Shown here one piece after another: positions 39,176-50,015 of a stretch of DNA of 64,000 nt (position 1 is its first letter; the number at the start of each line of letters is the position of its first letter). The notes beneath the pieces are model-generated. The model saw nothing but the letters and a program-made list of their open reading frames with translations. It was not told where the DNA came from and did not search any database. The stretch comes from Ricinus communis (lineage: Eukaryota > Streptophyta > Magnoliopsida > Malpighiales > Euphorbiaceae), in NCBI RefSeq assembly GCF_019578655.1, contig NC_063265.1, positions 7,970,501-8,034,500 on the forward strand. The letters run 5' to 3'. The position numbers and the translations under genes were made by a program.

Positions 39176-40233
39176 AGGGCTAAATTACATTCGACGTCTC
39201 TGAATTTTAGCCATTGTATCACTAAAAATCCTCATATTTTAATTTGTAACACTAAACTCTCTGAATTTTAAATTTAAAAACACTAAACTCCCTACCATCA
39301 ATTTCTATTATCCTAAAACTGACGAGCCAATCCAAGTGTCAATTTAAAAAAAAAAGAAGATCCACGTCATTAACTAAAACACGCCGGCGATACACTTTTC
39401 TTTTTTAACTGCAAGATTGTGATTTTTCCATATTTTCTTAGAAGAAAAAAAAATTTCTATCTAATATTAACAACACAAAAAAAAAAATCTTAATTTAACA
39501 TAACATTGAACACCTATTTTAATTTATTTATTTTGTTGACAACCCACTAAAATTTCAATTTATAACACTATTCAATCAAATCAGTAATTGGACCTAAAAT
39601 TACCACACTTCAAATAACAACCACATCGAGTCAAGATGGTGCAACCAATGCCGACCATATATCACATGCCATATGGTGGCGGTGCTGCTGACGAAAAGAA
39701 TCTTCGTTCTTAGCTGACGCACAGGGTGGAAGGACGAGGCTGAAGTGGTCAGCCCCCTCCTTGGCAACACCAATGTCGAGAGAGAGTATGGATCCAATTC
39801 TAATGCAGTGATTTTAAAGAAAGAAGCAACGATCAAAGAGGCTACATTAGAAAAGAAAGGGTAAGAACGAATTGCAAAGTTTGATTTATTTACTTAAAAT
39901 TTTGAAAGGAATGCATTGCAAAGTTATAAACGTATTCCTTTTTTCTTTAATTAAATTTTGAGAAGAGAGAAAGGAAGGTAGAAGAAAAAGAGGAAAATGA
40001 GAGAGATGAAAGCATAAATGGGATGTGTAATTGAAATGTTCTATTTAATGATGTAGTCTTTTATTTTATTTTCTTAAATTGACACTTGGACTGCCTCGTT
40101 AACTTTCCGTTAATGTAGTTAATGAAAATTGACGACAGAAAGTTTAGTGTTATTAAACTCAAAAGTTCAAAGAGTTTAGTCTAATAAATTAAAATTTAGA
40201 GACTTTAGTGATATTAGAGCCAAAATTTAGCCT
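39176..40233. mobile_element. TIR element of about 1.06 kb with long diverged inverted arms
   Basis: The left arm (AGGGCTAAATTACATTCGAC onward) is matched in reverse complement by the right arm, which on the minus strand begins AGGCTAAATTTTGGCTCTAA. The arms stay collinear for about 150 bp, including the shared words TCCAAGTGTCAATTTA and CACTAAACT. Flanks (AATAGTAG left, AATAATGAG right) allow only an imperfect 8-9-bp duplication, as MULE-type elements would leave. The interior (39600-39830) is much richer in GC than its surroundings, but no complete transposase was recognised. Confidence 0.65.
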
Positions 40234-41354
40234 AATAATGAGTATATGGATTAGTCCTTTATTCTTTTTACCGAGGCAATAGTTTATACTTTGCCAATAT
40301 GTAGTTGATAATTTCACCAATAGCTATAGAAATTAATATTAAAATATGTTGTTGAAATTAAAAATTTAAAAATTTCATCTTAAATTTAAGTTACAAGATC
40401 TTTTTCTATCAATTAAACCTCAAAAAAACTATTTTCTTATAATTCACACCTAATTATCCCAAAACTTAAAAAGAGGAAATTTCATGCATTGTTTTTCTTT
40501 TAATTTTTATTTATACAATTCTTTTAAAGATATTTTGTTTATATTCTTTTCTTTATAAAAAAAAAATTGCTTATACCATTTCCTTTTTGTTATGTGATTT
40601 TCTTTTTCTTTTTTTACTTCGTAATTGAAAGGATACTAAAAGTATATATTAAAAATAATCGAAAAGATATCATTTAGCTTTTAAGATAATGCATCATTGT
40701 CAAACTAGCTAAGTGAGATAGATTTATTATTTTATTTTGTATCTTTTTGTTGGTATCCATGAATTAAAAGAATTACATATATTTATAACAACTAATGTGT
40801 TTTGATGACAATAAAGAGATGTATTTTAAAAGATATTTCAAATTTATATAAACAATATGCAAAGAATATACCAAAAAGTAGTTAAAATACGTAAAAATAA
40901 AAATAAAAATAAAACTAAAAAAGTCATCTAAAAGTGCCAAAAAGAATAGTACTTTTTTTATTTATACCAGCTATTTGAATTTTATGACAATGAAAAAATG
41001 GATATAAATAAAGGATAAAAATAATATTGTTATGATTTTGTTAAGAAAAATAATACTAAAAGAATAACATTAAAAAACTCATATACAAAAATATTTTAAA
41101 TTTTAAGCTATAATAAAAAAAAATTAGGCCATAAAAGTAAAATTTATTGGTAGTTTCTTGTATATATATATAAAATATCAAATTAGCATATGAGGTCTAA
41201 TTCAAGTGACAAGAGCGATTGTTCTTAAAAGGTGGAGGTCTTGAATTTAAGTCTTCACTTCTGCACTAGGTGAAATTTCATCTTTTATGACGAGTATAAA
41301 ATGATAACTAACCATGTTGTGTATTCCACGTTTATTGCCTCCTATAAATTAAAA

Positions 41355-42185
41355 AGGGATATTTATAGAAATACATGAAAATGTGCTGATTTTTTTTTTC
41401 TACGATCCTTTTTTTACAATTTTCTTTTCAAAATTGTTTATTTATATAATTTATCTGGAACTACATTATAGTATCATTTTAATATTTTATTGGTATCTTT
41501 CTAGTATATTTTTAATATCATTAAATATATATTTTTAAATTTTATTTTAATCATATTTTATGTATTTTAAATTCTATTGATATATTTTTTCTATATTATA
41601 GTATATTTTTTAAAACATATATCTTCATGTCATCAAATACATTAGTTGCTATAATGAACATGTAATACCATTCAATTCAAAAATATCAATTATAAAGATA
41701 TAAAATAAAAACGATAAATATACATAATTTGACTGATTCTTATTGGTATTTTATAGGTATACTTTTAGAGGACGGAATTTTGAAAAGTAAATTCATAATA
41801 ATACAAGTTGAAATAAAAATAATTCAGTATTTTTTAATATTTTTTTATGAAATAAAATAATCTAAAATCAATTTAAATTTATAATAATATACATTAAAAA
41901 TAATATCCTTTCGATATTTTACAAGAAAACTTTTAATATATTTGTTTTGATGAAATTCTAAAAATATAAAAAAGACATAAAATAAAAACTGAAATCGCAA
42001 TAATAGAAATTAAAAAAAATTCTTCAAATATATTATAGTATACTTTTAATAATTTTTTCTAACAAAATTCTAAAAGAAATCGTATATATAAAATTCTTAA
42101 AAAATATCACAAAAGAAATATTTTGAAAAAAGAAAACCTTTAAAATTTAACCGTCACAAAATTTTCTTTAATAGTTACTTTTTTT
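41355..42185. repeat. AT-rich dispersed repeat, copy 1
   Basis: This stretch is collinear with 53935-54840. Shared markers in the same order include TATATTATAGTATC-like text, TTTTCATGTCATCAAA-like text, AAAACGATAAATATAC, GGTATACTTTTAG-like text, AAATTCATAATAATACAAGT and AAAATAATATCCTTTC. Internally a unit with TATACTTTTAGTATTTTTT-like text recurs. No coding frame was found. Ends are approximate and no terminal repeats are certain. Confidence 0.75.
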
Positions 42186-42490
42186 TTAAATACGTTGAAC
42201 CGTGAAAGTTTTTGTAAAAAGAAAATAAAAGATCAAATTAAATTGGTATTGCTGACTGACCCAGAGCCGGGCTCAAAGACAACCTAAAGTTTTGGTCTTG
42301 CCAGAACCATTCCGGCCCGATTATAATAATTAATCATTGGGCGGTTTTGATCCAATTAAGCCCAGCTCATTCTAATTGGCTCGAAAATAAAATTCGACAT
42401 TCTTTCCAATATTGAAAAAGAATTTACAAGGCTATTTTTAGCCTTCCATCTCTCTGTGTCGTTTTTCTTTAACAATCATCCCCTGCGGTC

Positions 42491-44510
42491 ATGGCCACAA
42501 CTCTGCCATGGCGGCAACCACCATTCCCCACCCTCCTAAAGAGGCGGTGCCCAGCTGCGTTTCGGCACGTAGGAACAGTGCGCGCCTTCCAGCGTGGAGA
42601 CTTCGACAGGTTGGCGAGAAATGCGTGGCGGAGTGCAAATGATGGATTTGAGCAGCTAATGTACGAGGCAAGGAAAGCTGCCGAGCGTATTGATAGAAGA
42701 TACTCTGTCTCAAGGAGAGTTAGTGACGTTGCTCAATCTGCAGCTGAGCGTGCACGTGAGATCGATAGAGAGTTGGAGATTGGTGTTCGATGGCGTACTT
42801 TTACTGTTGATTTTAGTAGAAATTGGCCTAGGGTTTGTTCCTTTTCCTTGTTCTGATTTTAATATATTAAATCGTTAATTCAATTATCCTCCAAAACTTT
42901 TAATGTTTAATTGCTAATTTCTACGTGTGTCTAGAAAGTCTGAATATGCAAGTGATTTCAATTCAGTGGAATTCTATTTAGTTGATTTTCATGTTTGGTA
43001 ATATGATAATTGCTAGAATTCAATTATTTTGACTTAATGAAAAAAGCCTTTGATTGAAATGAATGATGTCAAGAATTCAATTCAACTTAATTGTTGGCAA
43101 AATCATGAATCACTTATGGCATGACTTCATTTATTTCAAAATGCTTTATTTTTAGACTTACTAACATTATATGAGACATGATTTTTCAAGTATTTTTTGC
43201 GCATCTTTTGTTCAAACCAAGGCCTAATGAAATTTATCTTTATCGCATTAATTCTTCCATTAAATATAAAATTGCTTTTATAAGCTTCAGCTTTAGTTTT
43301 CATTAAATTATTTTGCATAGAAGATTGTTGCATTTTGATCATTACCATTTCTTATGGCAGCTACCTTCTCCACTAAATGGCTACAAAAAAAGAGTTATCT
43401 TAATGTTGTTGTTAATGTTCTTGCAGTACAGGAGGCAGCTCAATGATTTTCTGGATACCCCATTAGGGAGAGGTTTTGCTGTGAGTATAATCTCTCTATA
43501 CTTAAAACTGCTTCTGAAATTGAATATTGCTCTCAATGGTGATTGCTTTCTATCATGGCTATGCATGGTTCCTATTCTTATTTATGAAATGCTTGAAAGT
43601 TGGTCATTGGGTTATTGTATTTGCAGACTATTTTCTTCCTCTGGTTTGCATTGTCTGGCTGGCTATTTCGGATCTTGATATTTGCTACATGGGTTCTGCC
43701 ATTTGCCGCACCTCTTCTCATTGGGACTGTGGCAAATAATCTTGTCATTAAGGTATAATTTTTTTATTCGTACTTAGCACATATTTTCTTCTTTCTTATT
43801 ATGCTTCTATTGGCTTTTCACTGTTTCTTGATCCATTTGTGTATGCAAGTGGGAGTCCAATCTGGTGTCTGACAAATGCTATTTAGAAGTACATCACAGT
43901 CAGTGTAGAGGCCTAATAGCCCTTGTTTAAGAGTTAAAAAAAAAATAGAGCAATTTAGAATTCAACTGACTTCGATGCTTTTATTTGTGTAAAGGGCAAG
44001 ACACTTAATGTCAGATATATTTGTTAATGAGATATGTGCTCATGGGGTCAAGGTCCTTCATCTTTGTTCCATTTGCTGCTATTTTTAGGATCTTGCTCAA
44101 TCTACTGATTTTATTTTCTACATGTAATATGTGTAATATTCACTTCTGATAATTGCACCACCTACTCCTTCCTCTAGCTGTCTCTCTCTCTGAACTTCAA
44201 GTAAGCAGGTGAAGATTGTAGCTAATTTGCTGATGAGTTACATGAGCTCTTTCTCATAAATCCACAACACAGTGTTCAGTTTGTTCTGAATTTTCTTCTT
44301 TGTATAAAATCATTTATCCAAAGTAATCTGACTCTTACATGGATCAGATTTCTTTTGTTTCATTCTATCCTTAGGTTCTTGTAATAGAAAAATAGATGAA
44401 GTAGTTGTTCTTAAAGCAGATGGGGGTGATAGTGTTTGAATCCCCTAATCTCCTGTGCTTCATTTGCTCTTAGACGGATATACCTCTCTCTCTCTCTCTC
44501 TCTCGCTCTC

Positions 44511-44542
<32 letters not shown>

Positions 44543-45757
44543 AACGTAGGAATTTAGTAAGCTTGTGACATAATTGGTTTTCTAAATATAACCCTATGCA
44601 AATATAAGCTTAGTATTTTGTTCTCTCTTGCGAGAATAAGGTGTCTTAATTAGATTACTTGAGATAGAGTCTGAAGGATAAAATATTGTTAAGAAGTTCG
44701 TTGTTATTTGGAAATTAAGGATAACTGGGAATATTTGAATAAGAAAGGTGGAACGCAAATTTTTAACCACTCTGTCAATTGATTGGAGGTCTGATGTTTC
44801 TATATTAATTTTTCAGTGGTTAAGCCCTTGAATTGGAGCCTACTCTATGGAACTTGCGTCCCCCCCTCTCTCCTTCCTTTCTTTGGGTAGCATTAGTCGC
44901 AGTCACAAACCATGATGTGCCCTAAATGGAAGAAATCCTGGTCTAATGGTAGGATAAAGAGCATTGCACCAGGCTAGGAAGGGACCTGTTGAATCATGTG
45001 TGATCCTCACTATCATTTAAACCAATCCTCAAACCATCTGATTGGCACTAAGAAGTAGGGACATTTTTCCTGTTGGTCTTGAATCATCTGAATTGGATAG
45101 TTGTCAGAGTAACTAAACTGTCGGTCTCACTCTGACCTTGGTTATTCATTTAAATTGGAGCAGAAGTTAATATATGCATGTAAGTTCATATAATTCCACT
45201 ATTGCTGGGAGGATGTCTTATTATCAAAAAAAGAAAAGGTATTTTAAAAAGTGAATTTGGTTTACTTGATGCCCCCAGATCATCTTATAATTCTAAGATG
45301 CACTTTTCCTTTTTCTCAATTTTCTTTTTGGTTTCCTTTTCTTGTTTGATCAGATGTCTTAGTATGACAAAGTTCTGTTTCGTTTATATATTGACAATCT
45401 AGATACATATCCTGGTTAATTTGTCCTCCAGTTCACGATTATATATGGACAATCTACTATTGAGCTGCTGAAGCTAATGCATGAACTCCTAGCAGTTTCT
45501 GTATTGTTGATAACTTAAATTCTTGTTAATAAAGCAAATAAATATTGTGATTCACTGATCTTTTTATACTAAGTTTTGTTTAGGGGGCTTGTCCAGCATG
45601 TAAGAGGCAGTTTGTTGGATACAAGAGCCAAGTAATTCGCTGTGCCGGTTGTGGTAACATTGTGTGGCAGCCGGATTCAAGAGATGGTAGAGGTAGAGGA
45701 ACCTCTTCATCAAAGTCCGATACTAACATAATTGATGTTGAGTTCGAAGAGAAGTGA
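42491..45757 (+). CDS. Predicted organellar membrane protein with C-terminal zinc-ribbon motif, 4 exons
   Basis: Exons 42491-42832, 43427-43480, 43627-43752 and 45584-45757 all join in phase 0 to give 231 residues. The N terminus (MATTLPWRQPPFPTLLKRR) is basic and almost free of acidic residues, like a plastid or mitochondrial targeting peptide. Residues 35-114 are highly charged and probably helical (repeated RxxAxRA-type pattern). Exon 3 encodes a hydrophobic region, about 133-170, able to cross a membrane once or twice. Exon 4 encodes C177-PA-C180 and C194-AG-C197, a two-CxxC zinc-ribbon arrangement, followed by an acidic tail ending IDVEFEEK. I do not recognise the family. Intron 3 is long (1.83 kb) with a CT microsatellite. 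The conserved frame across four exons and higher GC support a real gene. Confidence 0.82.
44484..44542. repeat. CT microsatellite in intron 3 of the zinc-ribbon gene
   Basis: About 59 bases of CT dinucleotide with two CG-type interruptions, located mid-intron. Confidence 0.95.
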
Positions 45758-47008
45758 TAAGAGATGCTCGACAAGCCAAACTTTTGGTTTCACTTCCAGT
45801 GGACACTGCAAGACATGTGGAATACAGAGAAGACTTTGGAGAAAAGGAGTTGTTTTTTTTCCATGCATGTGAATGGTGTTTAGGCCTTCAGCTTTCTTCT
45901 TGCTAGGTAGTTCTGTCTCATCTTCTGAAAGTGCCCCTAGGATTGTATACTGTCTTTCTTACACCCAGTTGAAGAATTAAAATACCATAGACTCTAGAAA
46001 TGTAAAATATCCGTTTGATTATAAATCATAACAACTTGTAATTTTCTTTCATAGTTCGTTTGCCCTTGCGAGTCCTTTGATATCCGGTGAATTAGCAAAG
46101 AACTATCTTGCTTTCTATATATACTAGCTTTTCTTTCACTTGCATCAATTAGAATTGTTATCACGTGATTTGATTTATTTTTTTCATTTTATCAATGCTT
46201 AAAATTAAGATTAGTGTTTGTAAAATAATAGTTATTGGATGTAAGAATTATCAAAGCAAATAGCAATATCAAATATAAATCCGCCATCTATTTCAATAAG
46301 GAAATATAGTTAATTTCAATTATAATGATAAATATTACTTAATTAAAAATTAAAATATAATAATATAATAAAAAATTTGAATCAAGTATATATAGTGCAA
46401 ATTATTGGTGCGGCAAAGAATGTAGAAAGAAGGTAGTTTTTGCATTTTTTGACTCTCACTAAATTAAGTAAAATGTCTATAAAAGGGTTATACAAAAAGC
46501 TATACAAGATTTTTGATATGGTATTAAAATGATATATTTAACTATTTTTAATTAATATGTAATTACATTTTTAAAGCTTGAATTTAAAATTTTAATTAAC
46601 CTATAACATACTATTACTAAGAGTGTTTGTGAGTCGGATTAGATTGATTTAGAAGTTATATACTAACCCAAACCATATTAATTGGGTTGTACTTATTTAT
46701 AACTGAATTAAATATTTAAAATTAATAAATTAATAAATTTGAGCTCATCGGTTTTTAATAGGATTTTATTTTAAAATTTTAATCTGAAAATTAAAATTAA
46801 AATTAAAATTTATATAATAATTGAAAGTCCTTAACAAGAAAAGTAAGAAATAAAATTATATATAATTATATAGTTAGATTAGATAAATAAATTTAGTTAA
46901 ATAAATAAAGTTTAAAATCTAATATTACTTTTAATGAGAAAAAGTAAAACTAAATAACAATCCTAAGGGGTTAAGAGAAAAATAAAAAAATTGTTATAAA
47001 AATTTTAG

Positions 47009-47039
<31 letters not shown>

Positions 47040-48233
47040 GATATTAAAATAATATAATTTTATATAAATTAATATATTTTTAGTTTTACGTCGAGTTGGA
47101 TCAGATATTATTATAATTTTTAAATTTTAAGTCAAATCCAATCTACTTGTACTCAGTTTTAGATATTTATAAATCATCTCTAACCTCCTAAAATAGTTAA
47201 AATCTAATAAATTAATTTTAATTTCTATTGAATTTTTTGGGATTAGTGGGGTTATGAGTTTGGTTGAACCCCTAACAATTACCATGTCATTAAATTATTT
47301 TCAGAAACAACGAGATCTCTTTACCCTCAGCAATCTAGGGACACATAAATAACATTTTTAATAACAAAAAGGAGAAGGAAAAAAGGACCGCATGCTTGAA
47401 ACCATCGGGATTTAATCATCTTGACTTCACCCGTTGGGTCAGAGATGAAGGCCTTTTCCGGCATCCAGTGTCTTCTCATTTTTAAACTAGAAAAGTAATT
47501 TATTTATTTATTTATCATTATGCAAACACGTTGAAAATGATGCAAATTGTTTTCAAAATTTTGTCTTCAAAACATTAACTGAGCTGAGCTACATATAATT
47601 TTTGTCATTAGGCCACCTGCATGAAAATCTCCCTGCCGATAAACCTGAATTCTGGATAAGGATCACCAAGAACCAGAAAAAGAAATATAAAAAAACAAGA
47701 AAAACAAAGAAGGGATTTTTAAGACTCCTGTTGTGTTTGCAGAAACTGCATCTCAAAAATCAGATCATTTTGAAAAATGACAATGCTAAGGACAATTGAA
47801 TCGTTATTGTTTGTTTGTTTTTAACGTACTGGAAATTGACAAGTTAAAATTAGTGGATCATTTGACAGGTGGCTAATTATTGTTGGGGCTGGGGAAATTA
47901 TTTGGTAGAGGCTCAGTTCTTATACTCGTCGTATATGCTAAGTGTCAAATTAATTTTTACACAAAAAGAAAACAAAATAGTGTACTTATATATTAAAACT
48001 AGTATTCTGAATATTTTCTTCTTTCCTGCTGAACAATGGGAAAAGAATCTAAGTGAAATTTCCAAATTCTTACAATTTTTTTCTTTTTAAATATAACCAC
48101 TGGCCTCTGTATATTAACAGATGAATAGCTTTTCATGCACCACAACTTCCTTTTCCCTTGTATGTATGTATCACTTCCTCATCTGCCTCCCCGCAGGTCA
48201 CAAAATACACACTACTGTCTCCTCGGAATATCA
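45758..48233. other. Intergenic region before the bark storage protein-like gene
   Basis: Contains the 3' end of the zinc-ribbon gene and the promoter of the storage protein gene. AT-rich, with an AT microsatellite at about 47017-47039. A short coding-like frame near 47.60-47.70 kb (HENLPADKPEFW...) was not assignable to any gene. Confidence 0.5.
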
Positions 48234-50015
48234 ATGGCGGTGGCAAGACCAGTGTGGGCTGTGGTGGTGCTTGGATTATTGGCTATGGTACAGCAGTCCA
48301 TGCAGCAGAGTTTGAGACACCATCATGCTGACTTAGCCCACGCCCACGAAACACCCGCTTTCGCCATCCTTGTTACTTCCACAAACGCTGAGAAGGCACT
48401 TAATGACTCTGGTCTCTTCGTTCCTACTTCCTACATTGACTTGTTTGGTAATTAAACCTTCGCTTTTCTTACTTTCATTGCTTACTGCTGCTCCGCAGTT
48501 GTACGTTTCCAACCACAACAGCAGCTAGAACAATAAAAACATACACATAAAAATATTTGCTTTATTACATATTTAATGTAAAGTGTAACAATAGCTTCTG
48601 TTATTTGTTTTTTTTTTGGTTGCTTAGGAAGAAGATTTGTGACCGGAACAATTCATGGAGCTAATGTTGTGTATGTTAGAACTTCCACCAATCCATCAGT
48701 ATGATTCTCTCACTCCATCTTCCCCTTTTCTTTTTTGCTAAAAAAAGCTTTGATTTGGAACCGAGTTCTGGATCGAAATTGAAACCTAAAAATTAGTTCG
48801 GATTTTCATTCTGATTGTGTCCAATCTGGCCTGAGAGCTGAACTAGACAAGACCACCACAATCAGGGCAAGTACCTATTGCCATGTCGAATTAACATAGC
48901 TGCATATAGCTGTTATATTTTTGGAATAAAAAAAAAAGCCTTTAAATATTCTCGTCGGCTCTTATCACTTGACATTTATGTTGAGATACATGTGGCTGTA
49001 ACTATGCAAATCCTTGCTGACAACTTCAAACTTCGAGGGATTATTAACTTTGGCAGTGCTGGAGCCACTAACGAAACATTGAGCATTGGGAGTGTTTTTG
49101 TTCCAAGCCTTATTACTTTTTCAGGAACTTGGGAATGGCTGGTATATATATAAATCATCAAACTCCCATTTTTTTCCTTTTCTATTATGAGAAAATCATG
49201 AAACTGAGTGGCGATTGTGTGTTTTGCTTTTGCACAGAGCATGAACTCCTCCTATATAGGACAGCTCCAGTTCGGACAATTCAATTATCCAAAAAATGGT
49301 GAAAACTTGCTGGGAAGTGTAAAGTACGGACTAATAGACGTGTACGAAAATGGAAGACTAGGGGTGCGACAATACATTCCAGATAGCCAAAGCTGGCTAC
49401 GGATTGCCTCTAGAATTGAGGTAATTCTCAAACCTTGACCCTTCTTTTTCGTGTTTGTTTTTTTCCGGTACAATGCTTGCACCATAAGTGAGACACTCCA
49501 ACAATATGTAACGGCTTCATTAATTTCTTTAGAGTTCTTGAGTTGCAAACTAACGATTTAGTCATATTTCTTCTCTTTTTTCACAACGGCAGGAGGTGGA
49601 CTCCGCAGATGTTGTCATCGGATTGAAGTCTTCGAGTTCTGATATATTTGTCAACAACCCAGCATACAGAGAGTTCCTTTACAAGACTTTCGGGGTTTCA
49701 ACTGTTGACACAAGCAGCGCTGCTGTTGGATTGGTATGATTAGTTAGAGAAGTAACACTAAGATGTTGTACTTTTAGAGATTATTGAACGCTTCAAAAAA
49801 GTAGTTCTTTTGATTAACGTGTTAATGATGAGGAGGAGGATGATGTGCAGGCGGCAAAGTCATATGGTCTGGACTTCATTGTGTTTCGTGGAGTATCAAA
49901 CTATGCAGGAGCTGGGGATTCAGCCCAGAGCGCTAGTGAATTGGCCAATGCAAATGCCGTCAAAGCTGTAACTCGATTCATTTGGCTGGCAACTGTGCCC
50001 CGTTCAGGCATCTAA
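48234..50015 (+). CDS. Bark storage protein-like, nucleoside phosphorylase superfamily, 6 exons
   Basis: Exons 48234-48447, 48628-48698, 48986-49141, 49238-49420, 49593-49733 and 49851-50015 join in phase to 309 residues, the size of poplar bark storage proteins. A signal peptide is clear (MAVARPVWAVVVLGLLAMVQ), implying the secretory route; bark storage proteins reach the vacuole. The body has the PNP/UDP fold signatures FAILVTSTNAEKAL, GIINFGSAGATNETLSIGSVFVP and FIVFRGVSNYAGAGD. In bacterial MTA/SAH nucleosidases the last motif reads R-x-x-S-D with a catalytic Asp; here it is Asn272. A nitrogen-storage or stress role is more likely than catalysis, though this is inference. An in-frame ATG at 48135 would add 33 residues before the signal peptide; 48234 is preferred. 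The exon 3 acceptor (before ATACATGTG) is the least certain junction. Confidence 0.87.

Larger units (their letters stand above)
35213..42490. other. Intergenic region, LRR kinase start to zinc-ribbon gene
   Basis: The flanking genes are divergent, so both promoters lie here. The region is AT-rich with no supported gene. It contains a TIR element at 39.18-40.23 kb and a copy of an AT-rich dispersed repeat at 41.36-42.19 kb. A 142-codon open frame on the minus strand at 37.24-37.67 kb starts at a non-ATG codon and resembles nothing known. Confidence 0.55.

Noticed and set aside
44937..45010. GGTCTAATGGTAGGA with a later TTGAATC, like tRNA-type A and B boxes (possible SINE or tRNA)
   Set aside because: The B-box match is poor and no cloverleaf could be drawn.
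47602..47799. Coding-like plus-strand frame (HENLPADKPEFW) upstream of the storage protein gene
   Set aside because: No ATG start, turns Lys-rich quickly, and no family recognised.
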